Part shown: piece by piece, positions 1 through 6,236 of the stretch | How positions within the stretch are numbered: the first letter of the stretch is position 1 | How the letters are laid out: each line of letters opens with the position of its first letter | Virus record (IMG/VR): IMGVR_UViG_3300027969_000084 | Location: 1-64,000 of that record | DNA length: 64,000 nt | Reading direction: 5' to 3' (one strand) | From: a virus | The notes under the pieces: generated by a model | Databases searched by the model: none | Told to the model about the DNA's origin: nothing | What the model saw: the letters and a program-made list of their open reading frames with translations, nothing else | Program-made: the position numbers and the translations under genes

Positions 1-137
1 GGGGCATTTTCATCCGCCCGTTCATCCCACCATTCGCGAGCAATATCGGCAACTTTCTTTGTAGCCTTTTCCAGACTATCAAACGCAGTCACATCAGGAA
101 CGTCGTCATATTCATACACAACAACAAAAATGCTCAT
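1..137 (-). CDS. Small early protein, 3' end outside window
   Basis: Forty-five codons of a leftward gene are visible, starting MSIFVVVYEYDDVPDV; the stop lies beyond the left edge. The ATG is preceded by an AAAGGAA ribosome site and by the stereotyped early leader and promoter at 169-196. No family recognised; the visible part is acidic with a KKVADIAREWWDERAD helix. Too short for the usual ORF cut-off, but it has the same promoter-leader arrangement as its neighbours. Confidence 0.7.
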   Translation of the reverse strand, partial: MSIFVVVYEYDDVPDVTAFDSLEKATKKVADIAREWWDERADENA

Positions 138-168
138 GTCGGTTTCCTTTGCTTCAATCTATGGACTT

Positions 169-196
169 AATCTACAGTAAGAAAAAAACAAGTCAA
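169..196 (-). promoter_or_regulatory. Early promoter, TTGACT-N16-TAGATT
   Basis: Sigma70-like boxes on the minus strand, followed by the shared CATAGATTGAAGCAA leader of the gene at 1-137. A 25-bp palindrome lies 23 bp upstream of the -35 box. Confidence 0.7.
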
Positions 197-219
197 GCAC
201 TTTTTTTGAGTAGGTTTCT

Positions 220-244
220 GTTAACACTAATTTTTAGTATTAAC
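220..244. repeat. 25-bp palindrome, copy 1
   Basis: Arms GTTAACACTAA and TTAGTGTTAAC around a 3-nt A/T centre; this copy has one mismatch (TTAGTATTAAC). One of nine copies in the early region; candidate operator. Confidence 0.8.
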
Positions 245-256
245 AAAACCGCTAAA

Positions 257-283
257 GAAAAAGGCAGGGATTTCTCCCCGCCC
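257..283 (-). terminator. Intrinsic terminator
   Basis: On the minus strand a GGCGGGGA/TCCCTGCC stem is followed by TTTTTC. It lies just after the gene at 297-629. Confidence 0.75.
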
Positions 284-296
284 TTAATAAGCCCTA

Positions 297-629
297 TTAG
301 TATTCTGCAAACGCATCCTCATCTTCATCTTCGTTTTCAACAATACCCTTATAAGTATTGATATGACCGCGAACACGGCGGCTCTCGCTCTTGTAGATCA
401 CATAATTGCCAATTTCGACACGATGCTCGGAATCCACATACTCAAACCCACCATAATAGGCCAGAGAACGATTACGAGACTGTGTGACGGCAATGCAATC
501 ATCGCCCACGAACAACTCATAACCAGACCGAATATCCAGCCCAATGTCCTTAGCCGTGACTTTGGTAAGGGTGGCAATAAACTCTTCAGCCAGATCATTT
601 ACACGATCACATACAGTATCTAAGTTCAT
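297..629 (-). CDS. Hypothetical early protein, 110 aa
   Basis: Not recognised. Begins MNLDTVCDRVNDLAEEF and ends in an acidic tail (NEDEDEDAFAEY). The start at 629 is preferred over an in-frame ATG 12 nt upstream, because that one overlaps the GGAG ribosome site of the conserved leader. The centre reads as short beta strands (SGYELFVGDDCIAVTQS). It has its own promoter (661-688) and terminator (257-283), so it is probably a monocistronic early gene. Confidence 0.8.
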   Translation of the reverse strand: MNLDTVCDRVNDLAEEFIATLTKVTAKDIGLDIRSGYELFVGDDCIAVTQSRNRSLAYYGGFEYVDSEHRVEIGNYVIYKSESRRVRGHINTYKGIVENEDEDEDAFAEY

Positions 630-660
630 GATGATCTCCATTGCTTCAATCTATGGTCTG

Positions 661-688
661 AATATACAGTAGGACGAATCAATGTCAA
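661..688 (-). promoter_or_regulatory. Early promoter, TTGACA-N16-TATATT
   Basis: Perfect -35 and near-consensus -10 on the minus strand. The TACTG preceding the -10 and the CATAGATTGAAGCAATGGAGA leader recur at other early genes. Confidence 0.8.
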
Positions 689-697
689 CTCTTATTT

Positions 698-1000
698 TTA
701 ACCCCCATACATACAAATGTCGTTAAATTCGTCATTGCTCATGCAAAGATAATCATTTTCGGTATATCCCCATCGGTCAATACCCGCACCGATATCGATA
801 TATTTTCCATCTTCAAATGCGCTGTAGCCATAGCTATCAAACCCATCCTTGTCATAGATGCCATAATGAAGGCGAGTATTGTATTCACCTTCGGCCCAAG
901 TTTCAGGGGGAATCTGCTTATCAGCATTGTAGATATATTGACCCGCATTATCGGCAATAATCTTTTTAGTGAGGGCAGGACTGTACTTACCTTTTGACAT
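698..1000 (-). CDS. Hypothetical early protein, 100 aa
   Basis: Starts MSKGKYSPALTKKI at 1000. A longer reading to 1054 would run through the promoter, so it is rejected; the chosen ATG follows a GGAG site. The protein is rich in Tyr, Gly and Asp (HYGIYDKDGFDSYGYSAF) and ends NDICMYGG. No family recognised. No terminator separates it from the promoter of the next gene. Confidence 0.8.
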   Translation of the reverse strand: MSKGKYSPALTKKIIADNAGQYIYNADKQIPPETWAEGEYNTRLHYGIYDKDGFDSYGYSAFEDGKYIDIGAGIDRWGYTENDYLCMSNDEFNDICMYGG

Positions 1001-1027
1001 ATCAATCTCCTTCAATCTATAGTCTGA

Positions 1028-1055
1028 ATATACAATATGAGAAAAACATGTCAAG
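1028..1055 (-). promoter_or_regulatory. Early promoter, TTGACA-N16-TATATT
   Basis: Drives the gene at 698-1000; same spacing and leader as the other early promoters. Palindrome copy 2 begins 24 bp upstream. Confidence 0.8.
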
Positions 1056-1078
1056 CATTATTTTTGGGTAGGATTCCG

Positions 1079-1103
1079 TTAACACTAAAAATTAGTGTTA
1101 ACA
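1079..1103. repeat. 25-bp palindrome, copy 2
   Basis: Perfect arms GTTAACACTAA/TTAGTGTTAAC with AAA centre. Confidence 0.85.
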
Positions 1104-1117
1104 AATCCCTAAAGAAA

Positions 1118-1142
1118 AAAGGCGGGGGAAAATCCCCGCCCT
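1118..1142 (-). terminator. Intrinsic terminator
   Basis: GGCGGGG/CCCCGCC stem followed on the minus strand by a T-run; lies just after the gene at 1148-1705. Confidence 0.75.
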
Positions 1143-1147
1143 TTATA

Positions 1148-1705
1148 TTATGCCGCAACCTTGGCCCGAACCTTTACCGGAGTCGCAACATAATTGTAGC
1201 CACTACCAAGACAATAAAATTGTCCCATAAGATAATTAGCTTCATCCGCATCCTTCGCATAAATCTTTTCAGTCATAGCGTGCTTCATTGGAGAGTGCTT
1301 CTGGTTTGCGGACACTTCAAACAAAACATCCTCTGGATAAAGAGATTCAGCAACCCACCGCTTACGGGTAAAGCGATAGCGCATCATCTTAGTCTCGAAA
1401 TTGCCCTCATAGAGAGTCAGAGTCTTCGTGAACGGATTGAATTGAGCCGAATATGAAACCCAACTAGCATTGGCACGATCATCAATAAACAACACATCAT
1501 GGCCATAAACGATTTGTTTCATGATGTGGTTAGTTTGATGAACATCACCATCAAAACCACGAATAGCATTCATTTCCACCATGTAATTTTCCGCAATGTC
1601 ACGAAGATTCCACATGAATCCATCCACAGTCATGCAAATAGCCTTGCTCCAACGCATAGAACCATCAGCATTAGACTCAATAGATAAAACCGCATGAGTG
1701 CCCAT
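1148..1705 (-). CDS. Hypothetical early protein, 185 aa
   Basis: Not recognised. Begins MGTHAVLSIESNADGSMRW. Soluble, mixed alpha/beta, with a basic C-terminus (KVRAKVAA). The start follows an AGGAG site in the conserved leader, and the gene has its own promoter (1737-1764) and terminator. It is the largest of the five leftmost genes. Opening with MGTHAVLSI could suggest a small beta-sheet enzyme, but no catalytic motif is visible. Confidence 0.8.
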   Translation of the reverse strand: MGTHAVLSIESNADGSMRWSKAICMTVDGFMWNLRDIAENYMVEMNAIRGFDGDVHQTNHIMKQIVYGHDVLFIDDRANASWVSYSAQFNPFTKTLTLYEGNFETKMMRYRFTRKRWVAESLYPEDVLFEVSANQKHSPMKHAMTEKIYAKDADEANYLMGQFYCLGSGYNYVATPVKVRAKVAA

Positions 1706-1736
1706 AATTATCTCCTATTCGTTAATCTATGGTCTG

Positions 1737-1764
1737 AATATACAGTAGGACGAATCATTGTCAA
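1737..1764 (-). promoter_or_regulatory. Early promoter, TTGACA-N16-TATATT
   Basis: Matches the 661-688 promoter almost base for base, including TCGTCCTACTG before the -10; the two promoters look like duplicates. Confidence 0.8.
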
Positions 1765-1768
1765 TAGA

Positions 1769-1791
1769 AAAAGAGGACCGAAGCCCTCTTA
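1769..1791 (-). terminator. Probable terminator
   Basis: AAGAGG/CCTCTT stem with a CTTCGG-type loop, followed by TTTC on the minus strand, just after the gene at 1795-2178. Weaker than the others. Confidence 0.5.
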
Positions 1792-1794
1792 ATC

Positions 1795-2178
1795 TTAGCC
1801 ATGATATTCAAACCTACTTTTCGGAACATAAAGCGTTTCGATAACGGCTTCCAACTCAGACACGGCTTCAAGCCATTGTCCAATAGCAACAATAGCATCG
1901 GCCCCAATCTGCCAACTAGGCTCACCGCCATGCAAGTTAATGCCACGATTGCCAGCCGCGCATTCGAGAACGGTGGACCTATTATATCGAGAAACGAATT
2001 GACCTAGAACACGCCCATTCTCATCCTTATCGTGAGCATAACGCACATCATAAAACTCAACCAAAGGTTCATCTTGATCATTGGTAAGGCAAAGGTTACG
2101 GCCATACTTATCGCCCTTATTCACAACGCGAACCGTGAACGAACGATTGGCCGAATCAGTGAAAACTTTAGAAGTCAT
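1795..2178 (-). CDS. Hypothetical early protein, 127 aa
   Basis: Starts MTSKVFTDSANRSFTVRVV. Three in-frame ATGs lie close together; the one at 2178 sits 7 nt after GGAG, the best spacing. The N-terminal half reads as a beta-rich domain (PLVEFYDVRYAHD); the C-terminal half contains a helix (IVAIGQWLEAVSELEAVIETL). No family recognised. Own promoter at 2211-2238. Confidence 0.8.
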   Translation of the reverse strand: MTSKVFTDSANRSFTVRVVNKGDKYGRNLCLTNDQDEPLVEFYDVRYAHDKDENGRVLGQFVSRYNRSTVLECAAGNRGINLHGGEPSWQIGADAIVAIGQWLEAVSELEAVIETLYVPKSRFEYHG

Positions 2179-2210
2179 TGTCATCTCCATTGCTTCAATC
2201 TATGACCACC

Positions 2211-2238
2211 AATCTACAGTAATAAAAAAACATGTCAA
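2211..2238 (-). promoter_or_regulatory. Early promoter, TTGACA-N16-TAGATT
   Basis: Minus-strand boxes upstream of the gene at 1795-2178; palindrome copy 3 lies 33 bp further upstream. Confidence 0.75.
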
Positions 2239-2271
2239 TCATTATTTTCAATTAAAAGGAAGTTAATCCGC

Positions 2272-2296
2272 GTTAACACTAATTTTTAGTGTTAAC
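2272..2296. repeat. 25-bp palindrome, copy 3
   Basis: Perfect GTTAACACTAA/TTAGTGTTAAC arms with TTT centre. Confidence 0.85.
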
Positions 2297-2304
2297 AAAT
2301 CCCT

Positions 2305-2337
2305 AAAAAATAGAGGCGAGATTTCTCCCGCCTCTTT
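2305..2337 (-). terminator. Intrinsic terminator
   Basis: AGAGGCGGGA/TCTCGCCTCT-type stem followed by a T-run on the minus strand, just after the GP88-like gene. Confidence 0.7.
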
Positions 2338-2340
2338 TGC

Positions 2341-3108
2341 CTATGCAGCCATTGCCATAGGATATTCCACATAATCACGCAACACAAAGCCCGAAGTATC
2401 CCGCTTTGCTTTCTGACCCTTGGGTGACAGCCCAACCACCACATTCTTATCATCCAAATGGCGCAAGTCGTGCTTATCGCCATCAATAACCCGATAGCCG
2501 TTCCAAGTCTCAGGCAATGGACCGCCGAACACAATGGCGACATTGTATCCCGCCGCCAATACTTTCAGGCATGAATCCTCATTAGATTCCGAACGAGAAA
2601 ATGTGAAATGAACATTAGAATACTTATGCGAGTCCATCATACGATTCAGACTCTTAGTATATTCCACAAATTGAACATTAGGGAATCGTTCAATAAGAGT
2701 CTTACGCTCCTTACCATAACGCATACGCTCAAAAGCAATGTCAGTAGAACCGTTAAGGCGAACGCACGGGATCAAATCATTCTTAGATGCCTTGGCAACC
2801 AAGCTTACAATGGCTTTCTCTAAATGCGCCATATAGACTTCCCGTTGTTTCATAAACATGATTGCCTTATTGATTCGGCTTTCGCGAACGGAATTAGTAT
2901 CGTTTTCCAAATCAGCAACCATTGCGGCCTGTCCAGAATATTTTCCCAAACATACCCAAATACATCCTTTAGTAGCATCAACGCACATATTGCCAACGCC
3001 CGCTTCCGTATACGCGGCCATGTAATGGATTCCATTAAGAAAACCATACTTAATGGACTTAACAGCCTTGGGGGAATCTGTAGACAAAAGACGCTTGAAA
3101 TTGATCAT
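2341..3108 (-). CDS. GP88-family protein, 255 aa
   Basis: Resembles the phage gene-product-88 family of unknown function. Visible hallmarks: a Cys-containing segment CVDATKGCIWVCLGKYSG near residues 42-59, an arginine-bearing helix (ESRINKAIMFMKQREVYMAHL), and CVRLNGSTDIAFERM, which in relatives reads RLNGxSDI. The start at 3108 (MINFKRLL) is chosen because a longer TTG reading crosses the promoter at 3143-3170. Family members are common in phages of many hosts; the reaction is unknown. Family assignment is from memory of motifs, not a search. Confidence 0.75.
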   Translation of the reverse strand: MINFKRLLSTDSPKAVKSIKYGFLNGIHYMAAYTEAGVGNMCVDATKGCIWVCLGKYSGQAAMVADLENDTNSVRESRINKAIMFMKQREVYMAHLEKAIVSLVAKASKNDLIPCVRLNGSTDIAFERMRYGKERKTLIERFPNVQFVEYTKSLNRMMDSHKYSNVHFTFSRSESNEDSCLKVLAAGYNVAIVFGGPLPETWNGYRVIDGDKHDLRHLDDKNVVVGLSPKGQKAKRDTSGFVLRDYVEYPMAMAA

Positions 3109-3142
3109 TGATTGTCTCTCTCTGTTAAAACCTATGGCCCCC

Positions 3143-3170
3143 AATCTACAGTATGATAAAACATTGTCAA
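3143..3170 (-). promoter_or_regulatory. Early promoter, TTGACA-N16-TAGATT
   Basis: Leftward promoter of the GP88-like gene. Its -35 box is only 14 bp from the -35 box of a rightward promoter (3185-3212), back to back. Confidence 0.8.
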
Positions 3171-3184
3171 GAGAATCTTTTCGC

Positions 3185-3212
3185 TTGACAGGAATCAATC
3201 ATACTGTAGAAT
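3185..3212 (+). promoter_or_regulatory. Rightward promoter, TTGACA-N16-TAGAAT
   Basis: Near-consensus sigma70 boxes pointing into a conserved non-coding element. The same divergent arrangement recurs at 7769-7838. Confidence 0.8.
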
Positions 3213-3218
3213 GAACAT

Positions 3219-3281
3219 ATAGAGAAATAGAACCACCGAGTCATTGATTCGTAGAGGGTATGTAATCCGCTCCTGCGCGTT
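3219..3281 (+). ncRNA. Putative small RNA, copy A
   Basis: About 50 nt (3229-3280) match copy B at 7860-7910 almost exactly. The blocks are AGAACCACCGAGTC, GATTCGTAGAGGG, ATGTAATCCGC and CCTGCG. GAGTC and GATTC can pair (with one G-U), and only the 3-nt loop differs (ATT here, ACA in copy B), as expected for a hairpin. The only overlapping reading frame in copy B is interrupted here by TGA, so a shared peptide is unlikely. A strong promoter precedes it. Palindrome copy 4 follows and could form the 3' hairpin. Confidence 0.6.
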
Positions 3282-3282
3282 A

Positions 3283-3447
3283 TTAAAAAAAATTAACACT
3301 AATTTTTAGTGTTAACAAATATACCAACCCTAGGTAGTATTTTAAAAAATGCAACTTATGGTAATTATAATAAAAAAGAGGGGGATTTCTCCCCCTCGCA
3401 TACTTGGTTGCAATCTGTTTTATCTTAGGGACTTTTACTTTCCCCAT
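3283..3447 (-). CDS. Small basic peptide gene, up to 54 aa
   Basis: Starts MGKVKVPKIKQIATKYARG and overlaps the stop of the upstream gene (TAATG), suggesting translational coupling. Residues 3-17 closely match the separate peptide gene at 6132-6215 (KVPKxKxIATKxA). After about residue 18 the frame runs through the terminator stem at 3371-3397 and a palindrome before stopping at 3283, so the functional part may be only the N-terminus, or the gene may have lost its own stop. Confidence 0.5.
   Translation of the reverse strand: MGKVKVPKIKQIATKYARGRNPPLFYYNYHKLHFLKYYLGLVYLLTLKISVNFF
3292..3316. repeat. 25-bp palindrome, copy 4
   Basis: First base of the left arm is A instead of G; otherwise perfect. 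Lies directly after small RNA copy A. Confidence 0.85.
3371..3397 (-). terminator. Intrinsic terminator, GAGGGGG type
   Basis: GAGGGGG/CCCCCTC stem followed by TTTTTT on the minus strand. The same stem-loop recurs at 3905, 4908 and 6109. Confidence 0.8.
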
Positions 3448-3734
3448 TAAGCAGCCGCTTGAATCGGCATAGAAGCCTTCAGGGCGGCGATTCGTGCGTC
3501 TAGGTCACTCAGGGCCGCATCATGCTTAGTCTTGCCCTTGTAGGCCTTCCCAGAGAACGCAGTGACCATTCCCAGCATGCGGGTAATGGTGACACCGCGA
3601 GTCGGGATCATACCGAACCGCTGGTGCATTTTGATGCTTTGACGCAGAACCATCAGACGATAGAGATCAACGGCATCAGGGCCGTTGAAGGATGTTGCAC
3701 CAGACTTGCCGACGACGATGTGAGAATCATTCAT
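3447..3734 (-). CDS. Hypothetical early protein, 95 aa
   Basis: Starts MNDSHIVVGKSGATSFNGPDAVDLYRL after AAGGAGAG; the longer reading to 3818 includes the promoter. Helical and basic in the middle (VLRQSIKMHQRFGMIPTRG), with a C-terminal helix (SDLDARIAALKASMPIQAAA). No family recognised. Its stop overlaps the start of the small basic peptide gene at 3447. Confidence 0.8.
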   Translation of the reverse strand: MNDSHIVVGKSGATSFNGPDAVDLYRLMVLRQSIKMHQRFGMIPTRGVTITRMLGMVTAFSGKAYKGKTKHDAALSDLDARIAALKASMPIQAAA

Positions 3735-3765
3735 GTGTGTCTCTCCTTGCTTCAAACAATAATGG

Positions 3766-3794
3766 TTTTTACCGTACAAAAAATCATATGTCAA
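3766..3794 (-). promoter_or_regulatory. Early promoter, TTGACA-N17-TAAAAA
   Basis: Upstream of the gene at 3447-3734. Leader contains TTTGAAGCAAGGAGA, a variant of the common early leader. Confidence 0.7.
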
Positions 3795-3860
3795 GCATAC
3801 CGTAGATTGTATTTTCAAATGATATAATACAACCTAAAGTTTACTCAGTCTTATACCGAC

Positions 3861-3885
3861 GTTAACACTAATTTTTAGTGTTAAT
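3861..3885. repeat. 25-bp palindrome, copy 5
   Basis: Perfect except that the last base is T rather than C. Confidence 0.85.
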
Positions 3886-3898
3886 AAAAATGACCATA

Positions 3899-3924
3899 AA
3901 AAAAGAGGGGGATTTCTCCCCCTC
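3899..3924 (-). terminator. Intrinsic terminator, GAGGGGG type
   Basis: Stem GAGGGGG (3905-3911) with CCCCCTC (3918-3924), followed by TTTTTTT on the minus strand; ends the DUF2958 gene. Confidence 0.8.
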
Positions 3925-3929
3925 AAATC

Positions 3930-4265
3930 TTAGGCGACAATCCGTCCCTCATTTCGTGCCTCACTGGCATATTCCGAGAGAGTCTTGTTAGGGGTGAATG
4001 AACGATCCCGTTCAATCTTCAAACCAAATGGTCCCTTAACAGATTGGATTTCCTCTAAGGACACCCAGCCTAGTTCTGGCTCGCCCATGCCAAGGTCACA
4101 CAGACCAAACAACATGGTTTCATCTAGGGGGTCAATCTCCGAGATAAGCCATGTGGCACGTCCCCAAGGGGTGAATAGCTTCACCACAGGCTTATTCTTC
4201 TTAGATGATTGAATCTCGCCTTGCTTTAGAAGCTTGGCCTTGTCAGCAGCAGTCAAAAGAATCAT
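3930..4265 (-). CDS. DUF2958-family protein, 111 aa
   Basis: The order of motifs fits DUF2958, a small family common on plasmids and phages. VVKLFTPWGRATWLISEIDP near residues 28-47 is followed by LFGLCDLGMGEPELGWVSLEEI and then VKGPFGLKIERDRSF. Length matches the family (about 110 aa). Function unknown; relatives often sit beside DNA-modification or antirestriction genes. The start follows AAGGAG in the shared early leader. Confidence 0.75.
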   Translation of the reverse strand: MILLTAADKAKLLKQGEIQSSKKNKPVVKLFTPWGRATWLISEIDPLDETMLFGLCDLGMGEPELGWVSLEEIQSVKGPFGLKIERDRSFTPNKTLSEYASEARNEGRIVA

Positions 4266-4296
4266 TTAGTTCTCCTTTGCTTCAATCTATAAGAGA

Positions 4297-4325
4297 CCAT
4301 AATTCAGATACTGTAGCCTGTCAAG
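4297..4325 (-). promoter_or_regulatory. Early promoter, TTGACA-N17-TATGGT
   Basis: Leader CTTATAGATTGAAGCAAAGGAG precedes the DUF2958 gene. Confidence 0.65.
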
Positions 4326-4713
4326 CCACTATTTGCTCGACAGGCGCATTTTTAATTCCCTTCGGAAGCTTCAAAAACTTAACAACCTTTGCCGAATATT
4401 TGACATAATCGTCAAAAATATCCACACTACCATCAGTAGCAAACAGGGCAGGGGTGGATTCGTGAACCTGACCATCCGAACTAATGGTTAGGCCAAACTT
4501 CGGAACAGCCTTGCCAGAACGTGCATAGGCATTCTCACAGGCCACAACACCCGTCGAGAACCGCATCTTCACATTGGCAGCATCATCCCAGCTATAAGGC
4601 TTGTAGGCGTATTGATACAGAGCAATCTCTGTCTCAATCTGCGAACCATCATCGAGCGCGATTAGCGCGGTGGCAACGTGACTTGGCTTGGTCTTGTAAA
4701 CATAAACGCCCAT
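4321..4713 (-). CDS. Hypothetical early protein, 130 aa
   Basis: Starts MGVYVYKTKPSHVATALIAL at 4713 after GGAGAGAG; the reading to 4758 would include leader sequence. Mixed alpha/beta, ending LPKGIKNAPVEQIVA. The stop is about 5 nt from the -35 box of the DUF2958 promoter, leaving no room for a terminator. No family recognised. Confidence 0.8.
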   Translation of the reverse strand: MGVYVYKTKPSHVATALIALDDGSQIETEIALYQYAYKPYSWDDAANVKMRFSTGVVACENAYARSGKAVPKFGLTISSDGQVHESTPALFATDGSVDIFDDYVKYSAKVVKFLKLPKGIKNAPVEQIVA

Positions 4714-4745
4714 GTTCTCTCTCCATTGCTTCAATCTATAACCAG

Positions 4746-4774
4746 ATACTAATCCCATTACAGTAGCCTGTCTA
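4746..4774 (-). promoter_or_regulatory. Early promoter, TAGACA-N17-TAGTAT
   Basis: Nearly identical to the promoter at 5934-5962 downstream of the -35 (GTATCTGGTTATAG), but with a weaker -35. Confidence 0.65.
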
Positions 4775-4824
4775 CATACCTAAAGATGTATTTTCAAATA
4801 AATTGAATAACCTTATAGTAGAAA

Positions 4825-4849
4825 ATTAACACTAAAAATTAGTGTTAAC
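4825..4849. repeat. 25-bp palindrome, copy 6
   Basis: First base is A instead of G; AAA centre. Confidence 0.85.
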
Positions 4850-4903
4850 AAAATCACAATTAAAAATAGAAAAATAAAAAATACAACCTATAATAGAAAT
4901 GGT

Positions 4904-4927
4904 AAAAGAGGGGGATTTCTCCCCCTC
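4904..4927 (-). terminator. Intrinsic terminator, GAGGGGG type
   Basis: GAGGGGG (4908-4914)/CCCCCTC (4921-4927) stem, TTTT on the minus strand; follows the gene at 4934-5167. Confidence 0.75.
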
Positions 4928-4933
4928 CCTATC

Positions 4934-5167
4934 CTATGACTTCAGAATCTCTTTCAATTCTGCCTTGATGCGCTTGGCATGTTCGCCACGGAACGATGCA
5001 GCATTGGCTAGGAAGTACGAGACGCACGAGCGTCCAGTGTCCATGAAATAACGATCATTGATGCTGTGAAGGGTCAGCATGGCCTCAAGATAGGGCTTGG
5101 CCGCATAGTTCACATTTTCCCAATACTTACGAATCTCGCGGGCGATTTCATTGATAGGACGAGGCAT
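4934..5167 (-). CDS. Hypothetical early protein, 77 aa
   Basis: Starts MPRPINEIAREIRKYWENVN after AGGAG. Predicted all-helical and basic, with FLANAASFRGEHAKRIKAEL near the C-terminus. No family recognised. It has its own promoter at 5201-5229 and terminator. Confidence 0.8.
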   Translation of the reverse strand: MPRPINEIAREIRKYWENVNYAAKPYLEAMLTLHSINDRYFMDTGRSCVSYFLANAASFRGEHAKRIKAELKEILKS

Positions 5168-5200
5168 GTGTTCATCTCCTGTTGCTCATTCAATACAGAC

Positions 5201-5229
5201 ACTCTAGTCGCATTACTGTATGCTGTCAA
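5201..5229 (-). promoter_or_regulatory. Early promoter, TTGACA-N17-TAGAGT
   Basis: Upstream of the 77-aa gene; the leader diverges slightly from the common form. Palindrome copy 7 lies 62 bp upstream. Confidence 0.65.
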
Positions 5230-5291
5230 CTTACCTAAAGATGTATTTCAAAATAAATTAGATAAACCTATGGTTGTATTGTTAGACAGGC

Positions 5292-5316
5292 GTTAACACT
5301 AATTTTTAGTGTTAAC
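5292..5316. repeat. 25-bp palindrome, copy 7
   Basis: Perfect arms, TTT centre. Confidence 0.85.
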
Positions 5317-5327
5317 AAAACCATAAA

Positions 5328-5352
5328 GAAAAAGGAGGGGAAAATCCCCTCC
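5328..5352 (-). terminator. Intrinsic terminator
   Basis: GGAGGGG/CCCCTCC stem followed by TTTTTC on the minus strand; ends the gene at 5362-5631. Confidence 0.75.
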
Positions 5353-5361
5353 CTTCCCTTA

Positions 5362-5631
5362 CTATCGCTCAAGTTCTCCAAAAATACCGTCCATAACATC
5401 GTCCAGATGCCGCATAGGCTCCGAGTCCGTTGCGCCCAAGTGACGATAAGAAGTCATCGTGGCCATAGCCTTGGAATAAACTTCCCAACGACCATCACCA
5501 GAAGAAACACTATCAACTATCGTCTTATTGATATGATCAACCGCAGATTGCGATTCAGGCATATCAAACAATTCCCAACGAGAAACACTATCAGTCAATT
5601 CAATAGTGCGAGAAATGATCTTCAAAGCCAT
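5362..5631 (-). CDS. Hypothetical early protein, 89 aa
   Basis: Starts MALKIISRTIELTDSVSRW after GGAG. Contains AVDHINKTIVDSVSSGDGRWEVYSK split between helix and strand, and an acidic C-terminus (DVMDGIFGELER). No family recognised. Confidence 0.75.
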   Translation of the reverse strand: MALKIISRTIELTDSVSRWELFDMPESQSAVDHINKTIVDSVSSGDGRWEVYSKAMATMTSYRHLGATDSEPMRHLDDVMDGIFGELER

Positions 5632-5662
5632 GTTCTATCTCCGTTGCTTCAAACTATGATGT

Positions 5663-5691
5663 AAACTACTGTAGGAAATATCGTATGTCAA
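5663..5691 (-). promoter_or_regulatory. Early promoter, TTGACA-N17-TAGTTT
   Basis: Leader CATAGTTTGAAGCAACGGAG is the common early leader with two changes. Confidence 0.65.
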
Positions 5692-5705
5692 GCCTTATAT
5701 GATGC

Positions 5706-5900
5706 CTAACGAACTGGTTGAATGAAATAGACTTCGCCCGATTGCGTGTAGAAGTCCGATGCGGGGTAGTCAACGTCCGCGTCCACTTCATAGAAGGCGA
5801 TCTTGAAGGTAGCCTTGGCGTGTGCCTCTGCTTCCTCGAAAGTGCCAAAGGTGGCCACGACAGTCTTGGAGAAGCGGGTAGCGGATGCGATTTCAAACAT
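5706..5900 (-). CDS. Small early protein, 64 aa
   Basis: Starts MFEIASATRFSKTVVATFG after GGGAG. Short alpha/beta protein with an alanine-rich helix (TFEEAEAHAKATFKI) flanked by strands and ending GEVYFIQPVR. An alternative frame (5666-5896) is a shadow. No family recognised. Confidence 0.75.
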   Translation of the reverse strand: MFEIASATRFSKTVVATFGTFEEAEAHAKATFKIAFYEVDADVDYPASDFYTQSGEVYFIQPVR

Positions 5901-5933
5901 GGTGTGTCTCCCGTTGTTTCAATCTATAACCAG

Positions 5934-5962
5934 ATACTAACCCCACTACAGTATGCTGTCAA
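5934..5962 (-). promoter_or_regulatory. Early promoter, TTGACA-N17-TAGTAT
   Basis: Near-duplicate of the promoter at 4746-4774, with the same upstream ACCTAAxGATGTATTTTCAA segment. Confidence 0.7.
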
Positions 5963-6023
5963 CCTACCTAACGATGTATTTTCAAATAAATTAAATAAAC
6001 CTATGGTTGTATTTTAAGCCAGC

Positions 6024-6048
6024 GTTAACACTAAAAATTAGTGTTAAC
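6024..6048. repeat. 25-bp palindrome, copy 8
   Basis: Perfect arms, AAA centre. Confidence 0.85.
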
Positions 6049-6103
6049 AAAACTACCAATCCAAAATAGCAAAAACAAAAATACAACCTATCATATGCAT
6101 GGT

Positions 6104-6128
6104 AAAAAGAGGGGGATTTCTCCCCCTC
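6104..6128 (-). terminator. Intrinsic terminator, GAGGGGG type
   Basis: GAGGGGG (6109-6115)/CCCCCTC (6122-6128), then TTTTT on the minus strand; ends the helicase/peptide unit. Confidence 0.8.
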
Positions 6129-6131
6129 AAA

Positions 6132-6215
6132 TTATCGTCCGAGTCTCTTGGGTTTCAGAGTCTTGATGGCAAACTTGGTCGCGATCTTTTTGACCTTGGG
6201 CACTTTGATTTTCAT
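6132..6215 (-). CDS. Small basic peptide, 27 aa
   Basis: Starts MKIKVPKVKKIATKFAIK and ends PKRLGR; about one third Lys/Arg. The start at 6215 lies 6 nt after an AGAGG site; another ATG two codons upstream is possible. It follows the helicase gene by 21 nt and shares its transcript. The closely matching N-terminus of the peptide at 3447 shows selection for this sequence. Could bind nucleic acid or a host protein; function unknown. Confidence 0.6.
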   Translation of the reverse strand: MKIKVPKVKKIATKFAIKTLKPKRLGR

Positions 6216-6236
6216 GGGCATCCTCTGGGTTAGACC

